Shown: piece after piece, positions 27,603-36,638 of the stretch
Layout of the letters: every line of letters starts with the position of its first letter
How positions within the stretch are numbered: the first letter of the stretch is position 1
Assembly (NCBI GenBank): GCA_017302895.1
Contig: JAFLBV010000004.1
Span: 62,001 to 126,000, forward strand
Reading direction: 5' to 3'
Source: Ignavibacteria bacterium
Lineage (GTDB): Bacteria; Bacteroidota; Ignavibacteria; Ignavibacteriales; Ignavibacteriaceae
DNA: 64,000 nucleotides
Position numbers and translations under genes: made by a program
Notes under the pieces: model-generated
The model's input: only the letters and a program-made list of their open reading frames with translations
Databases searched by the model: none
What the model was told of the DNA's origin: nothing

Positions 27603-29171
27603 TCACAAATCTGTTATTATCCCCGTCAAATCCTGTTTGGTTTTACGGGCTATAACTTTGAACTGATCTGAATTGAATGCATTATCCTCTTCAATTCTGA
27701 TTCTTAGCATGTATCTCATCTGCATCTTGGCGAGTGTACTCGGGAATCCTTCCTTGAGTTTCTGCGCTACGAATGGATGGCATTTAATAATAATCGAGCG
27801 ATGCGGCGCCTCGGTTCTGTATTTTCCGAGCCATTCATCAATTTCATGAATGAGGTGCGACTTCTTCGTCAACAAACCGGTCCCCATGCAAACGGGACAT
27901 GTCTCGGTAAGAGCCTGCATGATATTCTGTCTTACCCTCTGTCTGGTGATCTGAACAAGACCAAAGTCTGACATGGGGAGAATGGATACCTTAGCGCGGT
28001 CTCTTCTGAACTCTTTCTTGAGTTCATCGTAAACTTTCTTTCTGTTCTTTTCATCCTCGAGATCGATAAAATCGATTACGATTAAACCGCCGATATCCCT
28101 TAACCGCAACTGATGCGCAATTTCGCGGGCTGCTTCCAGATCGGTTTTCAGGGAGTTCAGTTCCTGATCCTTGCTGGCTGCATATTTTCCGCTGTTTACA
28201 TCGATTACAACCATCGCTTCAGTATGCTCGATCACAATGTGACCGCCGCTCTTCATGGCAACTTTTCTTGCGAAGAGTTCTTTTATCTGCTCCTCAACCT
28301 TGAATGCTTCGAAGATCGGTTCCTCCGAACGCACCTGCTCAACTTTGTCGAGCAACTCAGGCTGTGAGACCGCGATGTAATCTTTAATCTCTTTGAATAC
28401 TTTTTTGTTGTCGATGTACACTTTTGAGATGTCAGAGGTGAAAAGATCCCTGATGACACTTGAAGTGGTGGAGACATCCTGATATATAATGGCAGGGGGG
28501 GTTCCGCTTCTCGCCTTTTCCTGAATCTTTTTCCAAAGTTTCAAGAGGCTTCTCAAGTCATCCTTTATCTGTTCCTCTGCCTGACCGCGGGCAACAGTTC
28601 TGATGATCAAACCGTAATTCTGTGGAAGAAGACTCTTGGCAATTATGCGAAGGCGCTTTCTTTCACGGAAGTCAGTTATCTTTTTTGAAACACCGATCTT
28701 GTTGTCGTAAGGGAGGAGAACACAAAATCTGCCCGGTATTGAAATAGCCGAACTGACCCGCACGCCTTTATTGACTACGGGCTCTTTTGTGATCTGCACA
28801 AGGATTGGTTCCCCCTTCTGTAAGATGGGGACACCATTTATGAATTTAGTCTGGACGATGGCATTTTCTTCATCTGCAGCAACGCGTGCTACATTATCAT
28901 CTTCATCATCCTCTTCATCTATCATTGCCTGAAGTTCTTTGGTTTTCTCTCCGATATCTGAAAAATGGAGAAAACCATCGTGCTTCATGCCGATGTCTAT
29001 GAATGCTGCTTTAATGCCGGGAAGTACCCTGGCTACTTTGCCAAGATACACATCTCCAACCATCCTCCGGTTTTCGGAGTAATCGACGAAGAAATCTACT
29101 AATTTCCCGTCTTCCGTTATCGCCACACGGGTCTGTGTGTTCGATGAATTTATAATAATTTCTTTTAACAT
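27603..29171 (-). CDS. rng: Ribonuclease G/E family endoribonuclease
   Basis: A 522-residue RNase E/G catalytic unit: an N-terminal S1 RNA-binding domain (about 38-130) with an acidic EEDDEDDN insertion, the RNase H-like/5'-sensor region, the catalytic VVIDVNSGKYA and LIVIDFIDLED aspartates, and the CPVCMGTG zinc-link pair that joins dimers. The length and missing C-terminal scaffold favour RNase G type over full RNase E. It processes rRNA and starts mRNA decay; it sits just after pnp, its usual functional partner. Confidence 0.94.
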   Translation of the reverse strand: MLKEIIINSSNTQTRVAITEDGKLVDFFVDYSENRRMVGDVYLGKVARVLPGIKAAFIDIGMKHDGFLHFSDIGEKTKELQAMIDEEDDEDDNVARVAADEENAIVQTKFINGVPILQKGEPILVQITKEPVVNKGVRVSSAISIPGRFCVLLPYDNKIGVSKKITDFRERKRLRIIAKSLLPQNYGLIIRTVARGQAEEQIKDDLRSLLKLWKKIQEKARSGTPPAIIYQDVSTTSSVIRDLFTSDISKVYIDNKKVFKEIKDYIAVSQPELLDKVEQVRSEEPIFEAFKVEEQIKELFARKVAMKSGGHIVIEHTEAMVVIDVNSGKYAASKDQELNSLKTDLEAAREIAHQLRLRDIGGLIVIDFIDLEDEKNRKKVYDELKKEFRRDRAKVSILPMSDFGLVQITRQRVRQNIMQALTETCPVCMGTGLLTKKSHLIHEIDEWLGKYRTEAPHRSIIIKCHPFVAQKLKEGFPSTLAKMQMRYMLRIRIEEDNAFNSDQFKVIARKTKQDLTGIITDL

Positions 29172-29342
29172 AGGTAGTTAAACTCTTTGTATTTAACAGG
29201 TTTTGAACTACTGCAAATATTCCAATTCCACTTAGATGTACGCCACCCGCGAGCCTTTTGGGTTCGGGTTCAAGGTAATAAAACATTAAGATGAAGTTTC
29301 CGAGAAACTCGATCATTCTTTTCAAAACTTGGTGATTGATGA
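29172..29342. other. Intergenic leader upstream of rng
   Basis: 171 bases without a gene of their own, mostly AT-rich but with a GC-rich island (about 29242-29275, with CGCCACCCGCGAGCC and GGGTTCGGGTTC). The island looks unlike its flanks and may be a dispersed extragenic repeat or a structured 5' leader of rng; no second copy is in the window. Confidence 0.3.
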
Positions 29343-29369
29343 GGATGTCCCCTTCTTCAGGGGACATCC
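29343..29369 (-). terminator. Strong hairpin after pnp
   Basis: GGATGTCCCCT and AGGGGACATCC form an 11-bp perfect stem with a 5-base loop, 7 bases past the pnp stop. No U-run follows on the minus strand, so it may be a 3'-stabilising or RNase-processing hairpin rather than a full terminator. Confidence 0.6.
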
Positions 29370-29376
29370 AATAAAT

Positions 29377-31491
29377 TTATTCTTCGTTATGTTTAACTTC
29401 AGCAGTTGCGGCTGCTTCTTTAAGAAGAGCTTTGCGGCTCAGACTGTATTTCCCGCCCTCGATGCGAAGAAGTTTTACTTTAACTTTATCGCCTTCTTTG
29501 AAGTAATCGGTAACTTTGTGCACTTTTTTCATATCTATTTCGGATATGTGCACGAGCCCTGACTTACCGGGGAGAATTTCCACAAGCGCACCGAATTCCA
29601 TAAGCTTGGTCACGACACCGTCGTATACTTCACCTACAACCGGTTGAGTGGTCATCAGTCTTATTCTTGTAGCTGCACCGTTTGCTGATTCTGCATTTGG
29701 ACCTGCTATCTGGATCGTTCCGTCATCATCAATCGAAATATCAACTCCGAATTCCTTCTGCATGCCCTGAATTGTCTTTCCACCGGGTCCTATGATCGAA
29801 CCGATAAGTTCGGTAGGAATCTGAAGTGTGGCAAGAGTTGGGGCAAAGGAACAAAGTTCGGGTCTTGGTGCTGAAATTGCACTATTCATTATTCCGAGAA
29901 TATGAAGCCTTCCCTGTTTTGCCTGTCTTAGAGCTATCTCCATTACTTCAAACGAAACACCCTTTATCTTGATGTCCATCTGAAATCCGGTGATACCCTC
30001 ATCAGTACCGGCAACTTTGAAATCCATATCGCCAAAATGATCTTCGTTTCCGAGAATGTCAGAAAGGACAGCAAACTGGTCGCCTTCTTTTATCAAGCCC
30101 ATCGCAATTCCTGCAACCGCTTTTTTTACAGGAACACCGCCATCCATGAGGGCGAGTGATCCGGCACAAACTGTTGCCATGGATGATGAACCGTTTGACT
30201 CAAGAATATCACTTACAAGACGGAGTGCATAAGGGAAATCCTTTTCAGCAGGGATCATTCTTTTGAGTGATCTTTCTGCAAGGTTTCCGTGTCCCACTTC
30301 TCTTCTGCCAACACCTGAATATCTTCCAACTTCACCAACGGAAAACGGTGGGAAATTGTAGTGAAGATTAAATCTTTTCACAGTCTCATCCATCAAACCA
30401 TCAATGGTCTGCTGATCATTTTTTGATCCAAGGGTAAGTGTTGTAAGACTCTGGGTTTCTCCTCTTGTGAAGAGTGCAGAAGCGTGTGTGCGGGGTAAAA
30501 TTCCGAGTTCGACAGTGATTGGTCTGATCTCGTGTGTTTTTCTGCCATCGAGGCGAAGATTTTCTTCAAGAATACATTTGCGAATCAGTTCATACTGGAA
30601 ATCGTGCAGAAATGTATTAATTGTTTTTTCCTGCTCAGGATATTTTTCAGCGAGTGTTTCGTTTGTCTCTGCAAAAATTGCATCGAAAGCATCACTTCTT
30701 TCCTGTTTTGCCATGACTGTGTAGATTGCAGCTTTAAGTCTGTCATAAGCCAGAGCTTTTACTTCTTCAAGAAGTGTCTGATCAATTTCCTTTGGTGTCA
30801 CAACCATCTTTGGTTTGCCGCACTCGGCAGCAAGTTCAGAAATGGCAGTTACAATTTTTTTGATCTGCTCCTGAGCAAATTTCAATGCTTCAAGCATCAC
30901 TTCTTCAGATACTTCCGAAGCTTCGCCTTCCACCATCATGATCGAGTCGTCTGTTCCTGCTACAATCAGCTCGATATCACTCTGTTCAACTTGTTCGAAT
31001 GTTGGATTAACCACAAACTCGCCGTTTACTCTTCCGACTCTTACTCCTGCAATAGGACCAAGAAAGGGAATATTCGATACTGCGAGAGCGGCTGAAGCAC
31101 CAACGATAGCAATTACATCGGGATCGTTTTCTTTATCAAACGAATGTGTGGTTGCTACAATCTGTGTCTCATTTCTATAGCTGTCATCAAACAGAGGTCT
31201 GATAGGACGGTCGATAAGCCTTGATGTCAGTACCTCTTTTTCCGATGGCTTTCCTTCTCTCTTGAAAAATCCACCAGGGAATTTTCCAACTGAGGCAAGT
31301 TTTTCCCTGTATTCAACCTGTAACGGGAAAAAATCGATCCCTTCAGGTGCTTTGGGAGAAGCCACGGCGGCGACCAATACCATCGTATCGCCATATCTGA
31401 CCATCACTGAACCGGCTGCCTGACGGGCATATCTTCCGGTTTCAAAGCTCAGTACTTTTCCGCCTATTTCAACTTCTTTTGTGTATATCAT
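29377..31491 (-). CDS. pnp: Polyribonucleotide nucleotidyltransferase (PNPase)
   Basis: The phosphorolytic 3'-to-5' exonuclease of mRNA turnover. Two RNase PH-like halves are joined by a helical domain; the catalytic second half shows GVGRREVGHGNLAERSL and GTDEGITGFQMDIK. A KH domain (LIGSIIGPGGKTIQG, near residue 560) and an S1 domain (VYDGVVTKLMEFGALVEILPG) follow. Length 704 is normal. It comes 10 bases after rpsO, the classic rpsO-pnp pairing, and ends the rimP operon. Confidence 0.97.
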   Translation of the reverse strand: MIYTKEVEIGGKVLSFETGRYARQAAGSVMVRYGDTMVLVAAVASPKAPEGIDFFPLQVEYREKLASVGKFPGGFFKREGKPSEKEVLTSRLIDRPIRPLFDDSYRNETQIVATTHSFDKENDPDVIAIVGASAALAVSNIPFLGPIAGVRVGRVNGEFVVNPTFEQVEQSDIELIVAGTDDSIMMVEGEASEVSEEVMLEALKFAQEQIKKIVTAISELAAECGKPKMVVTPKEIDQTLLEEVKALAYDRLKAAIYTVMAKQERSDAFDAIFAETNETLAEKYPEQEKTINTFLHDFQYELIRKCILEENLRLDGRKTHEIRPITVELGILPRTHASALFTRGETQSLTTLTLGSKNDQQTIDGLMDETVKRFNLHYNFPPFSVGEVGRYSGVGRREVGHGNLAERSLKRMIPAEKDFPYALRLVSDILESNGSSSMATVCAGSLALMDGGVPVKKAVAGIAMGLIKEGDQFAVLSDILGNEDHFGDMDFKVAGTDEGITGFQMDIKIKGVSFEVMEIALRQAKQGRLHILGIMNSAISAPRPELCSFAPTLATLQIPTELIGSIIGPGGKTIQGMQKEFGVDISIDDDGTIQIAGPNAESANGAATRIRLMTTQPVVGEVYDGVVTKLMEFGALVEILPGKSGLVHISEIDMKKVHKVTDYFKEGDKVKVKLLRIEGGKYSLSRKALLKEAAATAEVKHNEE

Positions 31492-31501
31492 TATTTAAGC
31501 C

Positions 31502-31765
31502 TTACTTTCTAATATTCAATTCTTTTATGATTGCTCTGTATCTGTTGATGTCTTTTGCGATAAGATAGTCGAGCAATCTTCTTCTCTTGCCTACCAGCAT
31601 GAGAAGTCCTCTTCTCGAGTGGTGATCCTTTGCATGTGCCTGAAAATGTGCGGTCAGGTCATTGATTCTCTTTGTCAAAAGTGCTATCTGCACTTCGGTC
31701 TTCCCTGAATCTTTTTCGTTTTCACCATACTTTTTGATTATCTCAAGTTTTTCTTGATTAGTCAT
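31502..31765 (-). CDS. rpsO: 30S ribosomal protein S15
   Basis: From ATG 31765 the product is 87 residues, the normal S15 length, with [23 protein letters not shown] as the signature. The start has AGGAAA eight bases upstream; an in-frame ATG at 31819 would add 18 unrelated residues and is rejected. S15 binds 16S rRNA helices 20-22 early in assembly. Confidence 0.96.
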   Translation of the reverse strand: MTNQEKLEIIKKYGENEKDSGKTEVQIALLTKRINDLTAHFQAHAKDHHSRRGLLMLVGKRRRLLDYLIAKDINRYRAIIKELNIRK

Positions 31766-31831
31766 TGTGTTTTCCTGTTTTTGTTTGTTCGATTCGACCC
31801 CAGAAACAACCGGAGCCAATTAATTAACTGT

Positions 31832-32764
31832 TTATAAACTTTTCAATACTTCGACAGCGGAATTTTTGTCCCTGTCTATCTGATTTGCGAGGTCCTGTTT
31901 TGTAATAAACCTCATCTCGCCTCTGATACGGTCGATGAATTTCACGCGAAGTGTCTTTCCGTAAAGGTCATGGCCCGGAAATTCAATGAGATGAACTTCC
32001 ACGGCGAGGTCCTTCAGGTTGAATGTCGGTCTTCTTCCAACATTCAAAACACCTTTGTAGATTTTCTCCTCCACTTCCACCATCACAGCGTAAACGCCGT
32101 TGGCGGGAAGCAACTTGTTCTCGGAGTCGCACTCAAGATTCGCTGTCGGATATCCGAGCTCTCTGCCTCTTTTGTCACCGTGAACAACCTCTCCAAATAT
32201 CTCATATTCGCGTCCCAGCAGTTCCGCAGCTCCTTTTACATTGCCTTCGGCGAGGAGTTTTCTTACTTGCGTGCTGCTGATATTGGTCTGATTTTGCATT
32301 ACAGCCTCAACATATGTTACTTTAAATCCGGTTTTATCTGCTAATTTTCTTATAAAATTTTCGTCACCGGTTCTCCCTTTTCCGAAACGGTGATCGTATC
32401 CGACAATTATTTCTTCTATTCCGGTGCCATTCAATATAAACTTTGTAAAGAAGGAGTCTGCATCCAGCTCCGAAAAATCGAGGGTAAAATTGATGATAAA
32501 AACTTCATCAATTCCGAGGTTCTCAAAAATACGCAATTTTTCATTTGTGGTTGTGAGCAATTTAATGTCACCACCTTTGAAAACCACCTGCCTCGGGTGC
32601 GGGTCGAAGGTAATCAGAAGCGACCTGCAGCCTGATTTTTTGGCATTTGCCATTAAAATATCGAGTAGAAGTTGATGACCCTTGTGAACGCCATCAAAAG
32701 TGCCGATGGTCAGCACTGTCTTGTCTGACTTTGGAACTTCGCTGAGGTCACGATAAATTTTCAT
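31832..32764 (-). CDS. ribF: Bifunctional riboflavin kinase / FAD synthetase
   Basis: The N-terminal FAD-synthetase domain has TIGTFDGVHKGHQ (the nucleotidyltransferase HxGH-like loop) and ITFDPHPRQV; the C-terminal flavokinase domain has GRELGYPTANLE and NVGRRPTF. Makes FMN then FAD. Its ATG overlaps the truB stop by one base (TGATG). Found in the rimP operon as in many bacteria. Confidence 0.96.
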   Translation of the reverse strand: MKIYRDLSEVPKSDKTVLTIGTFDGVHKGHQLLLDILMANAKKSGCRSLLITFDPHPRQVVFKGGDIKLLTTTNEKLRIFENLGIDEVFIINFTLDFSELDADSFFTKFILNGTGIEEIIVGYDHRFGKGRTGDENFIRKLADKTGFKVTYVEAVMQNQTNISSTQVRKLLAEGNVKGAAELLGREYEIFGEVVHGDKRGRELGYPTANLECDSENKLLPANGVYAVMVEVEEKIYKGVLNVGRRPTFNLKDLAVEVHLIEFPGHDLYGKTLRVKFIDRIRGEMRFITKQDLANQIDRDKNSAVEVLKSL

Positions 32765-33477
32765 CAGCTCACATCTCTTGTATCTGCATTGAATATCTCT
32801 CTGAACGATTCAATTGTAACTGCATCTTCCACTTTGAATTCACCGATCGCTGTCCTTCTTAAAGACGACAAATAAGCGCCACAACCGAGTTTTTCGCCCA
32901 TATCGTGTGCCAAAACCCTGATATATGTACCTTTTGAGCACACAACCCGGAAAGATACAACGGGATGCTCCCAGGATATTATCTCGAACTCCTCAACCGT
33001 TACCCGGCGGGTTTCCCTCTCTATGGTTTCACCTTTTCTGGCGAGAGTATAGAGGCGTTGCCCGTTTTTGCTTACCGCGGAATACATTGGAGGCAGTTGA
33101 TCAATCTCACCGGTGAGTTCGGCTGCCACTCTGAGTATGTCATCGATCCCGATGTGCGAACTTTCATTTCTGATGTGCACTTCGGTTTCGGTGTCCATCG
33201 AAGGAGTCTGCTCGCCCAGTACAATGGTTCCGGTATATTCCTTTGGAAGACCCATGTAACTGTCAATTTTACGGGTCGATTTCCCTGTACATATTATCAG
33301 AAGACCTGTAGCCTTTGGGTCGAGAGTGCCGGCATGTCCAATCTTTTTGAGATGAAGCACCCGCCTCAGTCTGTAAATCACATCGAATGATGTGATCCCC
33401 AACGGTTTATCAATCAGTATTGTCTGACCGGCAGAGAAATCAATTTCCTTGTAACTCGTTACCGGTCTGGTTATCAT
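32764..33477 (-). CDS. truB: tRNA pseudouridine(55) synthase
   Basis: Makes pseudouridine at tRNA position 55. Motifs: IDKPLGITSFDVIYRLRR, then KKIGHAGTLDPKATGLL with the catalytic Asp, and SKGTYIRVLAHDMGEKLG. The start ATG lies 38 bases inside rbfA; no better in-frame start is seen downstream. Confidence 0.96.
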   Translation of the reverse strand: MITRPVTSYKEIDFSAGQTILIDKPLGITSFDVIYRLRRVLHLKKIGHAGTLDPKATGLLIICTGKSTRKIDSYMGLPKEYTGTIVLGEQTPSMDTETEVHIRNESSHIGIDDILRVAAELTGEIDQLPPMYSAVSKNGQRLYTLARKGETIERETRRVTVEEFEIISWEHPVVSFRVVCSKGTYIRVLAHDMGEKLGCGAYLSSLRRTAIGEFKVEDAVTIESFREIFNADTRDVS

Positions 33478-33811
33478 TCTTATGTATCTGTTTTAGAAGT
33501 CCCTCGATCTTTTCAACATAGTCGGAAGTATCATCCACGAAGAACCTCAATTCGGGCATGAACCTAACTCTTATTTTAGAGGCAAGCTCATGTCTTATTG
33601 CCGGTACCTCCGCGGTTATCTTTTCGAGGGCATTCTTTCTCTGTTCTTTATCGAACACCGAAAAATATACCTTCGCCACTTTGAGATCGGGACTAAGCTT
33701 TACAGATGTAATGGTTATCAGTCCGAATTCCCTGTCATGATACCTTAGGAGCATAATCATGCTCAATTCATCTTTTATCTGACTCTCAAGTCGTGCAACT
33801 CTGTGTCCCAT
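33440..33811 (-). CDS. rbfA: Ribosome-binding factor A
   Basis: A 123-residue KH-like protein for late 30S maturation. RVARLESQIKDELSMIM at the N-terminus, then KVAKVYFSVF and RHELASKIRVRFMPELRFFVDD match RbfA. It is between infB and truB, the conserved order. Confidence 0.93.
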   Translation of the reverse strand: MGHRVARLESQIKDELSMIMLLRYHDREFGLITITSVKLSPDLKVAKVYFSVFDKEQRKNALEKITAEVPAIRHELASKIRVRFMPELRFFVDDTSDYVEKIEGLLKQIHKNDNQTGNELQGN

Positions 33812-33846
33812 CTCAGTTCCTCGATTCCGTCTTACAGATCAATAAA

Positions 33847-36618
33847 TTATTCGAGTTTTTTCTTGGTTTCAACAACTTTGAAGCCTTCGATAATGTCGCC
33901 GGTCTTTATGTCATTGAAATTCTGAACACTGATACCGCACTCATAGTTGGTATCCACTTCTTTTACATCATCCTTGAATCTCTTGAGTGAGGAAATCTCG
34001 CCCGTGAAGATTACAAGTCCGTCTCTGATTACACGGATTCTGTCGTTTCGGGTAATTTTACCTTCGATGACATAGCAACCGGCAACAGTTCCGATTTTCG
34101 GCACTTTGAATGTATCCCTTACTTCCACTGAGGAGGTAATTTCTTCGGAAAGTATAGGTGAGAGCATTCCTTCGAGCGCCTGTTTCACTTCGTTGATGGC
34201 GTCATAGATGATGTTATAAATTCTTATATCGACTTTTTGTGTCTCTGCAAGTTTTCTTGCGTTCATGTGCGGTCTCACATGGAAACCGATAATGATGGCA
34301 TTTGAAGCATTTGCAAGCAGAACATCGCTTTCAGAGATGGCACCGACACCTTTATGGATAACTCTTACTTTCACTTCCTCTGTGGAAAGCTTCATAAGCG
34401 AATCGGAAACAGCTTCTACTGAACCATCCACATCACCTTTTACGATGATCGGGAGTTCACTGACACCACCGATTGAAATCTGTCTCGAGATTTCATCAAG
34501 TGTGATATGATGAACCTGTTTGCTGTCGAGTTCTCTCTTCAACTGCTGTCTTCTTACTGCGATCTCACGGGCAGTTCTTTCAGTATCCACAACGATAAAC
34601 TGATCACCTGCCTGTGGAGCACCTTCAAACCCGAGTACAAGTACGGGTGACGAAGGTGGTGCTTCGTTCATTTTTTTGTTTCTCTCATCGAACATCGCTC
34701 TTACACGACCGTGCTGGTTACCGCAGACAAAGATATCTCCCTGTCTCAAGGTTCCTTTCTGAATCAGAACTGTTGCGGTGACTCCACGACCCTTGTCGAG
34801 CTGTGACTCGATAACAACACCTCTTGCCTCACGGTTTGGATTGGCCTTAAGGTCGAGTACCTCTGCTTCGAGGAGCACTTTTTCAAGAAGTGCATCGATA
34901 TGTAAACCTTGTTTTGCGGAAATTTCAACACTTTGATATCTTCCGCCCCATTCCTCGACAAGTACATTACGGTCAGCAAGCTGTTGCTTTATCTTTTCAA
35001 TATTTGCACCCGGCTTGTCAATTTTGTTGATGGCAACAATGATTGGAACATTTGCTGCCTGAGCATGTGAAATTGCTTCCACCGTCTGGGGCATCACCGC
35101 ATCATCTGCGGCAACAATCAGGATTACAATGTCAGTTACCTGAGCTCCACGGGCACGCATTGCGGTAAACGCTTCGTGGCCGGGTGTATCCAGAAATGTA
35201 ATATACTGGCCTTCGTTTACTTCAACTTTGTAGGCACCGATGTGCTGGGTGATACCACCCGACTCGCCGGCAACCACATTTGAGCTTCTTATATAATCGA
35301 GAAGTGAGGTTTTACCGTGATCCACATGTCCCATGATTGTTACCACAGGGGATCTTGGTTCAAGTTCATCTTCGCTGTCTCCGATATCCTCGAGGACATC
35401 GTTTGTGTATTCCTGCTCCACTTCAACTTCGAATCCAAACTCATCGGCAACAAGTGTGATGGTGTCAAGCTCAATCCTCTGATTTATCGAAACCATAAGA
35501 CCGAGTGCGATACATTTTGAAATGACCTCACCGACACTTACACCCATAACATTTGCAAGTTCAGAGACAGACATAAACTGATTTACTCTGATAATTTGTT
35601 CATCTATCCTGCGCTGCTCATCGAGTCTTTCCTGTGCTTCCATTCTCTCTTTGCGTTTTCTTTTTCGCATCGAGGCTCTGTTCGAAATAACAGAGTCTTC
35701 TGTGGTAAGCATGGTTTTTCTGATCGATTCCAGAACTTCTTTCTGATCGATCTCTAATTTTTTAACTTTGGCTTTTTTCTTAACCGTTTCGGTTTCTTCT
35801 ATAACCTGTTCCCTCTTTTTCGATTTGTTTTTCTTTTTCTTTTTAGCTTTTTTCTTTTCAGCATCCTCTGATGACTCAACGGCCGGTTTTTCTTCGGCTG
35901 TTCTTATGATCGATTCGGGCTTTGGTTCTTCCTTCTTCGGTTTGGGTGCCTCGCTCTCGAATCTTCCGAGAATCTTGAGACCCATCTGCTTTCCGGTACG
36001 GGGATCGAAACTGTATTTTCTGGGTGCGACTCCCTTGTCTTCGGCCGGTTTTTCGGGTGCCTGTTCTGTTTCTGCAGGCTCATCGGGTTTTATTAAAGCT
36101 TCTATTTCAGGAGATACCCGTTCTTCAACGACTGCTTCCTCAGCAGGTTTCACCTGAACAGGTTCACTTGCAACTGCCGGAGGTGCAACCGGTGCTTTCT
36201 CCTCCTCCTTCACTTCCACTTCCTGCGCAACAGGTGCTGCGGGAGCCGGTGTCACAGATTCAACCACGACAGGTTCGGAGACCACGACTTCCTCTTTCAC
36301 AGGAGGCACTTCGACTGTTTCTGTTTTGGCAACTTCCTCAACAGGAGCAGGCGCCTCTTCTTTTACTGGAGGTTTATCGCTTACACCGGAGAGTTTTCTG
36401 TTGAACTCTTCCAGTTTTGTGTAATGTTTTTCAGCCCGTTCAATGTCTTTTTTAAACTGCACCTTCACATCCTCGAGCATCACGGGAGTCAGAGGAGTGT
36501 TGATGGTCTTTACATCGTATCCTTTTTTCTTGAGATACTCAACAATAGCCTGTGCAGATACATTGAACTGCGACGCAAAATTGTGAATTCTAATCTTTTG
36601 CTCTTTTGGTTCAGACAT
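33847..36618 (-). CDS. infB: Translation initiation factor IF-2
   Basis: A 923-residue GTPase that brings initiator tRNA to the ribosome. An IF2_N domain (about 10-55) is followed by a long Pro/Glu/Val/Ala-rich region and Lys-rich stretches (to about 330), a second IF2_N (about 350-405), then the G domain with GHVDHGKTSLLD near 430, DTPGHEAF and NKID, and the IF2 C-terminal domains. The low-complexity region explains the proline-rich antisense frames seen opposite it. Confidence 0.97.
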   Translation of the reverse strand: MSEPKEQKIRIHNFASQFNVSAQAIVEYLKKKGYDVKTINTPLTPVMLEDVKVQFKKDIERAEKHYTKLEEFNRKLSGVSDKPPVKEEAPAPVEEVAKTETVEVPPVKEEVVVSEPVVVESVTPAPAAPVAQEVEVKEEEKAPVAPPAVASEPVQVKPAEEAVVEERVSPEIEALIKPDEPAETEQAPEKPAEDKGVAPRKYSFDPRTGKQMGLKILGRFESEAPKPKKEEPKPESIIRTAEEKPAVESSEDAEKKKAKKKKKNKSKKREQVIEETETVKKKAKVKKLEIDQKEVLESIRKTMLTTEDSVISNRASMRKRKRKERMEAQERLDEQRRIDEQIIRVNQFMSVSELANVMGVSVGEVISKCIALGLMVSINQRIELDTITLVADEFGFEVEVEQEYTNDVLEDIGDSEDELEPRSPVVTIMGHVDHGKTSLLDYIRSSNVVAGESGGITQHIGAYKVEVNEGQYITFLDTPGHEAFTAMRARGAQVTDIVILIVAADDAVMPQTVEAISHAQAANVPIIVAINKIDKPGANIEKIKQQLADRNVLVEEWGGRYQSVEISAKQGLHIDALLEKVLLEAEVLDLKANPNREARGVVIESQLDKGRGVTATVLIQKGTLRQGDIFVCGNQHGRVRAMFDERNKKMNEAPPSSPVLVLGFEGAPQAGDQFIVVDTERTAREIAVRRQQLKRELDSKQVHHITLDEISRQISIGGVSELPIIVKGDVDGSVEAVSDSLMKLSTEEVKVRVIHKGVGAISESDVLLANASNAIIIGFHVRPHMNARKLAETQKVDIRIYNIIYDAINEVKQALEGMLSPILSEEITSSVEVRDTFKVPKIGTVAGCYVIEGKITRNDRIRVIRDGLVIFTGEISSLKRFKDDVKEVDTNYECGISVQNFNDIKTGDIIEGFKVVETKKKLE

Positions 36619-36638
36619 CTATCTGTGATCCTATCTTT

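Noticed and set aside
29011-29367. 118-codon frame covering the rng leader and rng start
   Set aside because: It overlaps the clear rng gene out of frame, covers the hairpin after pnp and shows no protein-like conservation pattern.
35768-36404. Two overlapping proline/serine/leucine-rich frames opposite infB
   Set aside because: They are antisense to the low-complexity Pro/Glu/Val/Ala and Lys region of IF-2, have no ribosome site and no domain.
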